DNA of 8,782 nt from Chitinophagaceae bacterium (GCA_021323155.1 JAJTCI010000079.1:1-8782), one strand, 5' to 3'. Counted from the stretch's first letter, positions 1 to 7,378 are shown. Notes: generated by a model from the letters alone, not told the origin. Translations and numbers: made by a program.

Positions 1-1
1 T

Positions 2-1426
2 TTTGAGAAAGGCACCAAGGTGAACATCACGTTTGCAGATGTAGCCGGTTTGGATGAAGCCAAGGTGGAAGTGATGGAGATCGTTGACTTCCTCAAGAAC
101 CCAAAGAAATACACAGCGCTTGGTGGTAAAATACCTAAAGGCGCCCTGCTGGTAGGTCCACCCGGTACCGGTAAGACCCTTCTTGCGAAAGCAATGGCGG
201 GTGAAGCACAGGTGCCGTTCTTTTCCATGTCTGGTTCCGACTTCGTGGAACTCTTTGTTGGGGTGGGTGCAAGCCGTGTGCGCGACCTGTTTAAGCAAGC
301 GAGAGAGAAAGCGCCGTGTATCATCTTTATTGACGAGATCGATGCCATCGGCCGTGCGCGTGGAAGGAATGCCATCATGAGCAATGACGAGCGGGAGAAT
401 ACACTGAACCAATTACTGGTGGAAATGGATGGCTTTAGCGGCGAGAGCGGCATTATTATCCTGGCGGCTACAAACAGGCCCGATGTTCTTGACACCGCTT
501 TGTTACGCCCCGGCCGTTTCGACAGGCAGATCACTATTGACCGGCCGGACGTTAAAGGAAGGGAAGATATTTTCAAAGTGCACCTGAAGCCAATCAAGGT
601 TTCCGAGACACTCAACGTTCATAAGCTAGCCGAGCAGACGCCCGGTTTCGCGGGTGCGGATATCGCCAACGTTTGTAACGAGGCGGCGTTGATCGCGGCG
701 CGGAAAGGGAAAGAGGCGGTTGATATGAGCGACTTCCAGGATGCGATCGATCGTGTGATCGGTGGTCTTGAGAAGAAGAATAAGATCATTTTACCGGAAG
801 AGAAAGAAGTGATCGCCTACCACGAGGCGGGCCACGCCGTATGCGGTTGGTACCTCGAGCACGCGTACCCGTTATTGAAAGTGACGATCGTTCCGCGCGG
901 AACGGCAGCGCTGGGTTACGCGCAATACACGCCGAAAGAACAATATCTCTATACTACAGAACAGCTCATGGACCAGGTTTGCATGACCCTTGGTGGAAGA
1001 GCCGCGGAAGACATTTTCTTCGGTAAGATATCCACTGGCGCCAGTAATGACCTGCAGCAGATCACCAAGATCGCGTACTCGATGATCACGGTGTATGGTA
1101 TGAATGATAAAGTTGGTAATGTGAGTTATTATGATCCTTCGCAGGAGAATCAGTTCACTAAGCCTTACAGTGAAGAGACTGGTAAGATGATCGATGAAGA
1201 AGTGCGGAAGCTCATTGAAGCAGCGTATGAGCGGACCAAAGACCTCTTGACAGAAAAGAAGGCGGATGTTGAAAAACTGGCGAAAGAGCTTTTAGAAAAA
1301 GAGGTGTTGCACCAGAGCGATGTAGAAGAGCTTATCGGTAAGCGACCCTTCGAAGACAAGAAGCCACATGTAGACAACGGGCTTCCCGACGTGTCTGCAC
1401 CACCTGAAAAAACCGTGGTTGAATGA
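2..1426 (+). CDS. ftsH: ATP-dependent zinc metalloprotease FtsH, 5' end outside window
   Basis: FtsH is a hexameric inner-membrane AAA+ protease that extracts and degrades membrane and short-lived cytosolic proteins. The reading frame is open to the left edge (F-E-K-G-T-K ahead of the GTG at 20), so the N-terminal membrane segments and periplasmic domain lie upstream. Counting from that GTG codon as residue 1, I see Walker A GPPGTGKT (46-53), the pore motif FVG (79-81), Walker B IIFIDEID (101-108), the second region of homology TNRPDVLD...RPGRFDR with arginine fingers R163 and R166, the protease zinc motif HEAGH (268-272) and the probable third zinc ligand D344 in GASNDLQ. All catalytic residues are present and no frameshift is visible. 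The C-terminal tail is charged and proline-containing. A LUD-domain gene follows after 24 bp, a neighbour I recall from other Bacteroidota genomes. Identification is secure; only the 5' end is missing. Confidence 0.98.
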   Translation, partial: FEKGTKVNITFADVAGLDEAKVEVMEIVDFLKNPKKYTALGGKIPKGALLVGPPGTGKTLLAKAMAGEAQVPFFSMSGSDFVELFVGVGASRVRDLFKQAREKAPCIIFIDEIDAIGRARGRNAIMSNDERENTLNQLLVEMDGFSGESGIIILAATNRPDVLDTALLRPGRFDRQITIDRPDVKGREDIFKVHLKPIKVSETLNVHKLAEQTPGFAGADIANVCNEAALIAARKGKEAVDMSDFQDAIDRVIGGLEKKNKIILPEEKEVIAYHEAGHAVCGWYLEHAYPLLKVTIVPRGTAALGYAQYTPKEQYLYTTEQLMDQVCMTLGGRAAEDIFFGKISTGASNDLQQITKIAYSMITVYGMNDKVGNVSYYDPSQENQFTKPYSEETGKMIDEEVRKLIEAAYERTKDLLTEKKADVEKLAKELLEKEVLHQSDVEELIGKRPFEDKKPHVDNGLPDVSAPPEKTVVE

Positions 1427-1446
1427 TGAGAGATGCGCTAATTTAG
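1419..1446 (+). promoter_or_regulatory. Putative Bacteroidota-type promoter for the LUD gene
   Basis: TTG at 1419-1421, a 17 bp spacer and TAATTTAG at 1439-1446 match the Bacteroidota consensus TTG / TAnnTTTG with one mismatch in the -7 box. The -7 box ends 4 nt before the GTG start at 1451, so the transcript would have little or no leader. The -33 box overlaps the last codons of ftsH. Read-through from ftsH is the alternative. Confidence 0.45.
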
Positions 1447-1450
1447 CGGC

Positions 1451-2092
1451 GTGTCATCCTCGCCTAAACATAATATATTAAAAAAGATACGACAGGCACT
1501 GGCAACCCCGGTGCCTGCTCCGTTTCCACACGTAGAGAACGCGGAGAATTTTTACCAGCCTTCGCAACAGGAACTTGAGATCGAATTCGCAGAGAATTTT
1601 ACGAAACTGCTGGGTAAGTTTTCTTTTTGCACGGATGAAAAAGAACTTACACAGCAACTCGCTGCCCTCGCCAAAGCCAGGGAGTGGAAGAATATTTTCT
1701 GTATCGAGACAGGCTTAAGGAATGATCTCATCGCCGGGGGCTTTTCAAATGTGGATTATACCAACGTCAGCACTTGCGACGCTTCGATCACTGGCTGCGA
1801 GTTACTCGTCGCCCGTACGGGGAGCATATTAATGAGCACGGGCCAGCAAAGCGGAAGAACTACGAGCGTGTATGCCCCCGTTCACATCTGTATCGCATAC
1901 ATAGACCAGTTGGTTTATGATATCAGGGAAGGGCTGGAGTTCATGCGCAAGAAGTACAAAGAGGGATTTCCTTCTCTTGTAACCCTGGCAACAGGTCCGA
2001 GCCGTACTGCAGATATCGAAAAGACACTTGTTGTTGGCGTCCATGGACCGAAAGAAGTGTTTTGTTTTCTCATAGAGCGAACCTCGCGATGA
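1451..2092 (+). CDS. LUD-domain (LutC/YkgG-like) protein
   Basis: This 213-residue protein belongs to the LUD family (DUF162), named for LutC and LutB of the LutABC lactate-utilisation system. The C-terminal half carries the family pattern: an acidic E86-T87-G88 turn, the strand-turn ELLVARTGSILMST (117-130), TGPSRTADIE (181-190) and GVHGP (196-200), which probably form the ligand pocket. The N-terminus HNILKKIRQAL fits the usual LutC opening helix, which supports the GTG at 1451; an upstream ATG at 1433 meets a stop after two codons. No LutA or LutB genes and no Fe-S cysteine motifs are nearby, so lactate oxidation cannot be assumed. Its position directly after ftsH suggests a housekeeping role in this phylum, but the function is unknown. 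The family call is firm; the role is open. Confidence 0.9.
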   Translation: MSSSPKHNILKKIRQALATPVPAPFPHVENAENFYQPSQQELEIEFAENFTKLLGKFSFCTDEKELTQQLAALAKAREWKNIFCIETGLRNDLIAGGFSNVDYTNVSTCDASITGCELLVARTGSILMSTGQQSGRTTSVYAPVHICIAYIDQLVYDIREGLEFMRKKYKEGFPSLVTLATGPSRTADIEKTLVVGVHGPKEVFCFLIERTSR

Positions 2093-2103
2093 GGCGATTT
2101 ATC

Positions 2104-2111
2104 TATCTTTA
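2104..2111 (+). promoter_or_regulatory. Putative -7 box upstream of lpxH
   Basis: TATCTTTA matches TAnnTTTG except for the last base and ends 4 nt before the ATG at 2116, the same spacing as at the LUD and merR-like starts. No TTG lies at the expected -33 distance, so it may be weak or factor-dependent. The 23 bp gap to the LUD gene also allows co-transcription. Confidence 0.35.
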
Positions 2112-2115
2112 ATAC

Positions 2116-2874
2116 ATGACTGTCGCCCCCGGCAAAAAAATTTATTTCCTTTCCGATTTTCACCTCGGTGCGCCGGATGCGGCATCATCCCTAATCAGGG
2201 AAAAACTGATAGTGTCCTTCCTGGACACGATTAAGCATTCTGCGAACGAGATATTCCTGGTGGGTGATATGTTCGATTTCTGGTACGAGTACGATAAAGT
2301 GGTTCCGAAAGGATATACACGACTCCTCGGGAAGCTGGCAGAGATATCGGACAGCGGAACACCCTTGCATTTTTTCGTCGGCAACCACGATATGTGGGTG
2401 AAGGATTATTTCCAGCAGGAGCTAGGTATGAGGGTCTACCACGAACCTGAAGTATTTGATTACAATGGTAAACGGTTCTATATTGGTCATGGTGACGGGC
2501 TGGGCCCGGGCGATCACGGTTACAAGGCACTGAAAAAGGTATTCCGGAACCCGGTTTGTAAGTTCCTTTTTGGCTTCCTTCACCCTTCATTGGGTATTTC
2601 GTTAGCAAATTATTTCAGCCGGAAGAGTCGTGCAAAAACAGGGACCTCTGAAGATCATTTCCTTGGCGAGGAGAATGAGTGGCTGCTGATCTACTCTAAG
2701 GAGATGTTGGCGAAAGAGCACTATGACTATTTTGTATTTGGCCACCGGCACCTGCCGATTGATTATAAACTAAACAATAACAGTCGTTATGTCAACCTCG
2801 GCGACTGGATACGTAATTTCACCTACGCGGTGTTCGACGGTAATGAACTGCGCCTTGAAAAATGGGAAGAATAA
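2116..2874 (+). CDS. lpxH: UDP-2,3-diacylglucosamine diphosphatase (LpxH-family metallophosphoesterase)
   Basis: LpxH cleaves UDP-2,3-diacylglucosamine to lipid X and UMP, the fourth step of lipid A synthesis, at the cytoplasmic face of the inner membrane using a di-manganese centre. The 252-residue protein shows the calcineurin-like metal ligands in order: DFHLG (D14, H16), GDMFDFW (D51), GNHD (N90, H91), GHGDG (H125) and GHRH (H210, H212). Between the last two sits a helical insert of about residues 135-200 rich in aromatic and basic residues (FLFGFLHPSLGISLANYFSR), where LpxH enzymes have their lipid-binding cap. Length is close to the usual 240-260. The ATG is placed by the -7 box four bases upstream and by the first beta-strand KIYFLSDFH. 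The next gene overlaps its 3' end by 13 bp. Related phosphoesterases act on other substrates, so the exact reaction is inferred from family resemblance. Confidence 0.82.
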   Translation: MTVAPGKKIYFLSDFHLGAPDAASSLIREKLIVSFLDTIKHSANEIFLVGDMFDFWYEYDKVVPKGYTRLLGKLAEISDSGTPLHFFVGNHDMWVKDYFQQELGMRVYHEPEVFDYNGKRFYIGHGDGLGPGDHGYKALKKVFRNPVCKFLFGFLHPSLGISLANYFSRKSRAKTGTSEDHFLGEENEWLLIYSKEMLAKEHYDYFVFGHRHLPIDYKLNNNSRYVNLGDWIRNFTYAVFDGNELRLEKWEE

Positions 2875-3677
2875 GTTTGGCGATAATGTTTTGTTTGACC
2901 AGTTTCCTGCTCGCGGCGCAGGATACCACCCTTACGGCGAAGCCACTTAAGACTATCGAAGGCGTTTATACCGACTTCACAACTGATGCCACCGGGAATG
3001 TTTACCTGGTGATCAACGGCACAACGATCAGGAAGGTTGACAACAACGGCGATTCCGTTGGCGTGTTTAACGACGTAAAACGATACGGAAAGATCCATTC
3101 CGTGGATGCGTCCAATCCCTTTAAGTTACTTGTGTTCTATTATGAGACATCTACAATTATTGTACTTGACCGTTTTTTGAATGCCAGGCAGGTGATCGAT
3201 CTGAGGCAACATCACATTCAGCAAGCAAAGGCAATAAGGCTTAGTTACGACAACAATATCTGGGTATACGACGAAGTGGAGAATAAAATAAAAAAGATCA
3301 ACGACAATGGGGAACTCCTGCTTGAGTCGGCCGATCTCCGCAATGTATTTGACCAGCCACCAACGCCCACATTCATATTCGATGACAGCCGTACGCTCTA
3401 CCTCTATGACACCGCATTGGGGTGGCTTGCGTTCGATTACTATGGCGCCTTTCAAAAAAAATACGCCTTCACAAACTGGAAGGATGCCCAGGTATTGGAC
3501 AAGACCCTGATTGGCCGGGATGATTCTTCGAACATGTTTTGGGCGAAGGCCGGTGACTTCAATTATACAAAAAAGCAGTCCAACATCTCATTTGGCGGCG
3601 CGTTGGGCGTTCGGTTCTCGATGAAACACGTTTATATTTTGTATCCCCACCGCCTTGAAATTTACGAAGCGCCGTAA
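2862..3677 (+). CDS. Secreted beta-propeller-like protein, function unknown
   Basis: I do not recognise a named family. The 271-residue protein begins with a probable Sec signal peptide (R3, hydrophobic stretch 5-19, likely cut after A19 in LLAAQ). The mature part contains repeated units with the pattern strand, Y-D or similar turn, hydrophobic-K-x-D/N-x-x-G, strand: about 38-70 (NVYLVINGTTIRKVDNNG), 87-112, 124-155 (NIWVYDEVENKIKKINDNG), 172-202 (LYLYDTALGWLAFDYYG) and 245-270 (VYILYPHRLEIYEAP), with one degenerate unit possible at 206-240. That resembles a five- or six-bladed NHL/TolB-type propeller. No catalytic motif is visible; a binding or scaffold role in the periplasm is an inference. 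The ATG at 2862 lies inside the end of lpxH (13 bp overlap), which implies translational coupling. ATG 2886 would leave a shorter signal without the arginine. The mscS-like gene starts 9 bp downstream. Confidence 0.8.
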   Translation: MGRISLAIMFCLTSFLLAAQDTTLTAKPLKTIEGVYTDFTTDATGNVYLVINGTTIRKVDNNGDSVGVFNDVKRYGKIHSVDASNPFKLLVFYYETSTIIVLDRFLNARQVIDLRQHHIQQAKAIRLSYDNNIWVYDEVENKIKKINDNGELLLESADLRNVFDQPPTPTFIFDDSRTLYLYDTALGWLAFDYYGAFQKKYAFTNWKDAQVLDKTLIGRDDSSNMFWAKAGDFNYTKKQSNISFGGALGVRFSMKHVYILYPHRLEIYEAP

Positions 3678-3686
3678 ATTGCGTAC

Positions 3687-4802
3687 ATGAAGGAAACACT
3701 GGGCAGGTTCCTGCAATACCGGGTACTGGATAATACAATCGAGGCTTACCTCTATGTAATAGGCACGGTGGTGTTGGCGCTTATTATCAAGCGGTTTATT
3801 TCAAAACACCTGGCAAGCCTGTTGTATCGGCTGATCGTCGGTGTAGGGAAGAAATTCAATAAACAGGCTTTCTGCAACCTGGTGGTCGCACCCCTTGAAG
3901 CTTTCATTATTGTTATTGTTATCCTGGTATCTTTTGACGGCCTTAATTACCCCGAGGCATGGAAGCTGACAATTTACCGTTGGAAACTCTCCGGCATTAT
4001 TGAGGCTGTCGCACGTGCTGTGCTCGTAGTCACTTTTATCTGGCTCTGCATCCGCATCATTGATTACGTCGCCACTATACTCGCCGAACGCGCAAATATC
4101 ACGCATAGCCAATCCGATAACCAGCTCGTGGTTTTCTTCAAGGATTTTTTCAAAGTCCTTCTTGTGATTGTAGGGGTATTGCTGCTAATTAAGTTTGTTT
4201 TCAACCAGGACATCGGTAACCTGCTCACCGGCCTTAGCATCGTAGGCGCGGCGATTGCCCTGGCTACGCGCGAAAGCCTGGAGAATCTTATCGCCTCGTT
4301 TATCATCTTTTTTGATAAGCCTTTTGTTACGGGGGATACGGTGAAGGTTCACAATTTTACCGGTACAATAGAGAAGATCGGCTTGCGTAGTACGCGTATC
4401 CGGACGATTGACAAGACATATATCTCCGTACCGAACAAACAAATGGTAGACAGCGTCGTGGATAATATCAGCCTTCGCACACAACGCAAAGCCGAGTTGC
4501 GGCTTGAACTTCGTTTATCAGTCACTACCGTAGAGTTGAAGTCGCTGCTTGACAACATTCGGCGGGTCCTGCAGCGGGGCGAGATTCAAAAAAGCTCGGT
4601 GCATTTTACCGATACGGGGAAGAATGCAAACGTAGTAACGCTCGAATATTTTACCGGGATGGACCTGAGTGACGATCAATTCAACACGTTAAAAGAAGGG
4701 ATCAATTTTGAGATCATGCAGTTGGTAGAAAGTGCAGGCGTCGACTTTGCTGCGCTCACCATCGACACCTTGCTTGCCCCACAGAAAAAGGCTACGGAAT
4801 AG
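3687..4802 (+). CDS. MscS-family mechanosensitive ion channel
   Basis: MscS-type channels open under membrane tension and release solutes during hypo-osmotic shock. This 371-residue protein has four predicted membrane helices (about 19-38, 67-83, 107-131, 153-171) before the pore-lining helix. The helix GLSIVGAAIALATRESLENL (182-201) aligns by eye with the Gly/Ala-rich TM3 of E. coli MscS, followed by FDKPF (209-213), the beta-domain GDTVKVHNFTGTIEKIGLRS (216-235) and VPNKQM (248-253), a conserved MscS hallmark. The alpha/beta C-terminal domain extends to about 360. E. coli MscS has three transmembrane helices in 286 residues, so this is a mid-sized five-helix member. It starts 9 bp after the propeller gene and its last 11 bp overlap the end of the convergent thioredoxin-like gene. 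Channel identity is firm; gating properties cannot be read from sequence. Confidence 0.93.
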   Translation: MKETLGRFLQYRVLDNTIEAYLYVIGTVVLALIIKRFISKHLASLLYRLIVGVGKKFNKQAFCNLVVAPLEAFIIVIVILVSFDGLNYPEAWKLTIYRWKLSGIIEAVARAVLVVTFIWLCIRIIDYVATILAERANITHSQSDNQLVVFFKDFFKVLLVIVGVLLLIKFVFNQDIGNLLTGLSIVGAAIALATRESLENLIASFIIFFDKPFVTGDTVKVHNFTGTIEKIGLRSTRIRTIDKTYISVPNKQMVDSVVDNISLRTQRKAELRLELRLSVTTVELKSLLDNIRRVLQRGEIQKSSVHFTDTGKNANVVTLEYFTGMDLSDDQFNTLKEGINFEIMQLVESAGVDFAALTIDTLLAPQKKATE

Positions 4803-5325
4803 AATTCACGATCTGGCCGAGTTCTTTATCTATCTCCCCAAGCTTGCCATATTCCACTACCCGTCCGACTTCTTTACCGTTGGCGATAACGATAAAAGTA
4901 GGAACGTTGATGATGTTCCATTTTGTATGCAGGTCTTCAATTGTATGTTTTGACCTGTCAACACCGATCAATGTGATCTTATTGTCAGGGTACCCGCTTT
5001 TATCTACCAGGCGGTAAAATACAGGCAGTAAATTTTTTGTATCGCCACACCAGGTTCCACCGAAAACGATCATGCTGAATTTGTCTTTCTTCGATGCAAA
5101 AGCATTGATGGCGGCAGGGTCCGCTTGTCCCCATTTCATGTTTTCAGCAAACCATGGAAAGGCCGAATCCTTTTCAATAATAGACCGATTGATATACCCG
5201 TTTAGAATCTTTGAGTTTCCGTCAGGAACCACCGTATAATTCAATTTTTGTACCTGTGCTTTCCGGTTGGTACCGCAGGCTGAAAATAAGGAGACGGTAA
5301 TGGCAGCAAAAAATAGATACTTCAT
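4792..5325 (-). CDS. Thioredoxin-fold lipoprotein with a single active-site cysteine
   Basis: The 177-residue product starts with a lipoprotein signal, hydrophobic residues 3-14 and lipobox LFSAC (C17), so it is probably lipid-anchored and faces the periplasm. The acidic surface-export signal often found after the cysteine in Bacteroidota is absent. The thioredoxin core spans about 83-177: strand SMIVFGG, the active-site loop TWCGDTK (W92, C93, D95), helix NLLPVFYRLVDK, strand ITLIGVD and the cis-proline loop NVPTF (P142). The usual second cysteine of WCxxC is replaced, so ordinary disulfide exchange is unlikely unless a partner thiol is used; C17 is the only other cysteine and should be acylated. 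The ATG is 11 bp after the merR-like stop, so the two genes probably share a message. A TAATTTAG box inside the merR-like 3' end (5345-5352, minus strand) could give a second promoter, but no -33 box accompanies it. Confidence 0.88.
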   Translation of the reverse strand: MKYLFFAAITVSLFSACGTNRKAQVQKLNYTVVPDGNSKILNGYINRSIIEKDSAFPWFAENMKWGQADPAAINAFASKKDKFSMIVFGGTWCGDTKNLLPVFYRLVDKSGYPDNKITLIGVDRSKHTIEDLHTKWNIINVPTFIVIANGKEVGRVVEYGKLGEIDKELGQIVNSIP

Positions 5326-5336
5326 GGGTCTGTCTT

Positions 5337-5972
5337 TCAGGCTCCTAAATTAGACTTCAATTCCAATAAAAACGACCTGAACTTTGTTAAAGATTGTGCG
5401 AGTTGGATGTTGATGTCCGCCTGCTGGCGGTTGTTCTTCAGGTATTTCTTAGCTCCTTCGAGTGAGAATTTGCGATTGCGGAGCAGGTAATAGATCACCT
5501 GCAGGTTTCGGATATCCTCGGGGCGAAATAGCCTGTCACCCTTGCGATTTTTTCGTGGCCTGAGTATGTCGAACTCGTTTTCCCAGTAACGCAGCAGCGA
5601 GGCATTGACTTTGAACCATCCTGCCACTTCTGTGATGGAGTAATACATTTTCTGGTTGAGCACCTCGTCGTCGGGTACTTCAACCAGGTCGATCTCCGCG
5701 TCGATCTCTTTGTACGACTTCCGCCCTCGTTTCCCTTTGGCCTTTTCGGCGACCGTAACGTTTCTTTTTTCTACCAACGAGACCGGTACCGGGGCCTTTG
5801 GTTTTATTTTGACTGAGATTTTGTCATCAGCGAAGACTACCGCGTCTTCAGCAACTACTGAAGATGATATGGGCAGATTGGATTCCTTTACAGCACCTTG
5901 GGACCCAGGCAGCTGCTCTTTTGGGGGCTTTACCTCAGGGCCCCCGAATAAGTCTAGTTGTTGAATTCCCAT
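5337..5972 (-). CDS. MerR-family HTH protein with long disordered N-terminus
   Basis: A 211-residue DNA-binding protein. The MerR-type winged helix lies at about 109-177: YYSITEVAGWFKVNASLLRYWENEF, then the wing RPRKNRKGDRLFRPEDI, then helices LQVIYYLLRNRKFSLEGAKKYL. No effector domain or cysteine metal site follows; the protein ends with a short helix (185-208), so it resembles the small Bacteroidota MerR proteins of unknown trigger. The first 105 residues are low-complexity, rich in Pro, Lys, Val and Ser, with a basic KAKGKRGRKSYK patch (77-88) and an acidic stretch (90-105). The extreme N-terminus reads GIQQLDLFGG, which contains a perfect sliding-clamp-binding consensus. The ATG is supported by TAGATTTA ending 4 nt upstream. 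The lipoprotein gene follows after 11 bp. Target genes cannot be read from the sequence. Confidence 0.88.
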   Translation of the reverse strand: MGIQQLDLFGGPEVKPPKEQLPGSQGAVKESNLPISSSVVAEDAVVFADDKISVKIKPKAPVPVSLVEKRNVTVAEKAKGKRGRKSYKEIDAEIDLVEVPDDEVLNQKMYYSITEVAGWFKVNASLLRYWENEFDILRPRKNRKGDRLFRPEDIRNLQVIYYLLRNRKFSLEGAKKYLKNNRQQADINIQLAQSLTKFRSFLLELKSNLGA

Positions 5973-5976
5973 GGCG

Positions 5977-5984
5977 TAAATCTA
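5977..5984 (-). promoter_or_regulatory. Putative -7 box upstream of the MerR-like gene
   Basis: On the minus strand the bases read TAGATTTA, a seven-of-eight match to TAnnTTTG, followed by CGCC and then the ATG at 5972. The 4 nt spacing implies a leaderless or near-leaderless transcript. No clear TTG was found at the -33 position. Confidence 0.4.
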
Positions 5985-6079
5985 GTAAATGAAACTGGCT
6001 ACCGCGTATAAGGAATTGTTACAGGTGGAAAAGATGTACATAGGTATTTTTAGAAGTTAGGGCTAGAGGTCCTGCCATG
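5985..6079. other. Intergenic spacer without recognisable content
   Basis: This is the larger part of the longest gap in the window, between the exported PLP enzyme and the MerR-like gene. It must hold upstream control for the MerR-like gene and the 3' end of the PLP-enzyme message, but I see only a TGTACA palindrome (6035-6040) and no hairpin followed by a T-tract. Confidence 0.5.
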
Positions 6080-7378
6080 TTATTGCTTCTTCGAGGCGAT
6101 CTCTGATATCGCCAAAACCAGTTTATCCAGGTCTTTCAGTTTCGTATACACATGTGGGGTCACCCGAACGCAATTGATATTTTCCCAGGTTATACCAACC
6201 GTATGAATTTTGTATTTGTTGAATAATTCCTGCTCAAGCTGTGCCGGTGACATGCCATCCACACTCACGCCGCAAATGGCGCAGGAATATTTTGAATCCA
6301 ATGATGTGTGCAGCCTCACTTTTGGCAAGGTTCTTACTTTTTCAGCCCAGTAATTTTTCAGGAACCGGATTCGCTCTTCCTTCCGTTTTGGTCCGATGGC
6401 ATTATGGAAGTTAATTGCCTCGCCGATGCCCTGTTCAATGGGAAAGCTCCGCGTGCCCAGCGACTCGAATTTTCGGATGTCACCGCGTTGTGGGAAGTCG
6501 TTGCATAATAATGGCCAGAGCGCAGTGATCTTTTCTTTTTTCACCCAGAGCATGCCACTCCCGATCGGTGCGCTCAGGAACTTATGCAACGACGCGCCGA
6601 AGTAATCCGCCTGCAGGTCGGGTATTTTAAAATCGAGCAGTCCGAAGCTATGCGCACCGTCTACCAGTACTTCAATACCTCTTGCGTGTGCCATATCAGC
6701 GATTTTTCTTACCGGCATGATCTGGCCCACCCAGTTGATGACATGGGTGATATGAACCAGCTTTGTTTTCGGGGTGATGGCTTCTTTGAATGCATTTACA
6801 ATCGCCTCATCATTTTCCAGCGGGAAGTCGAAGTTGATCTGTTTGTAAGCGATTCCTTCGCGTTTTTGCCTTTGTTTCCATGCGTTGATCATATTAGGAT
6901 AATCCTGCTTTGTCCCGATCACTTGGTCTCCTGCGGTAAGGGGTAAGCCATAGATCACGGTATTAAGCGCCTCTGTTGAATTCCGGTTAACGGCAATTTC
7001 TTCTGGGTCACACCCTGCAAGCTCCGCGAGTTTTTGTCTTAACGGCTCGCGACCCATATCCAAAACACGCCACATATAATATGAAGGGCCTTCGTTAGAA
7101 AGTTTATTGTACCGTTCGACTGCTTCCTGTACCACCCGGGGAGAAGGGCTAACGCCGCCATTATTCAGGTTGATAATATTGGGGTTCACGGTATACGCCT
7201 GTTGGATCACTGACCAATAATCTTCGTCAGCTGCCGTGGTTGCCGGTGGCAACCCCGAAATTTTTTGCCCCGCGATGCGAATGTCTTCTGCGTGCAATTG
7301 GTTGAATAAGCTGCTGGCGCCGAACGCGAAAGACAAGGAACCTATGTTGTGCAGGAATTTTCTCCGTGAGCTGGGCAT
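6080..7378 (-). CDS. Tat-exported class V aminotransferase-fold (PLP) enzyme
   Basis: The 432-residue product belongs to the class V aminotransferase fold, in the branch commonly annotated as isopenicillin-N epimerase-like. It opens with a twin-arginine signal (SSRRKFL, R5-R6, then the moderately hydrophobic stretch GSLSFAFGASSLF). The cofactor pocket is intact: N-R-N-S-T-E-A (131-137) near the phosphate site, H211, LVDGAHSFG with D240 and H243, and SLHKF with K266 as the probable Schiff-base lysine, followed by PIGSGMLW. The C-terminal small domain runs from about 305 to 430. Tat export fits loading of PLP in the cytoplasm before transport. The frame stays open to a TTG at 7408, but the ATG at 7378 puts the twin arginines at residues 5-6, the normal place. 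The substrate is unknown; desulfurase, epimerase and transaminase activities all occur in this fold. It is divergent from the small CSIC gene. Confidence 0.9.
   Translation of the reverse strand: MPSSRRKFLHNIGSLSFAFGASSLFNQLHAEDIRIAGQKISGLPPATTAADEDYWSVIQQAYTVNPNIINLNNGGVSPSPRVVQEAVERYNKLSNEGPSYYMWRVLDMGREPLRQKLAELAGCDPEEIAVNRNSTEALNTVIYGLPLTAGDQVIGTKQDYPNMINAWKQRQKREGIAYKQINFDFPLENDEAIVNAFKEAITPKTKLVHITHVINWVGQIMPVRKIADMAHARGIEVLVDGAHSFGLLDFKIPDLQADYFGASLHKFLSAPIGSGMLWVKKEKITALWPLLCNDFPQRGDIRKFESLGTRSFPIEQGIGEAINFHNAIGPKRKEERIRFLKNYWAEKVRTLPKVRLHTSLDSKYSCAICGVSVDGMSPAQLEQELFNKYKIHTVGITWENINCVRVTPHVYTKLKDLDKLVLAISEIASKKQ

Noticed and set aside
20..22. GTG as the start of ftsH
   Set aside because: The frame continues upstream to the window edge with FtsH-like residues (FEKGTK), and the membrane domain is missing, so this is an internal valine codon.
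2231..2608. 125-codon open frame on the minus strand
   Set aside because: It is fully antisense to lpxH, whose metal-binding motifs are intact, and its own translation is Arg/Pro-rich without any family resemblance.
3126..3455. 109-codon open frame on the minus strand
   Set aside because: It is antisense to the propeller gene, has no start signal and shows no recognisable motif.
6584..6946. 120-codon open frame on the plus strand
   Set aside because: It is antisense to the PLP enzyme's conserved core and its composition is atypical, so it is a shadow frame.
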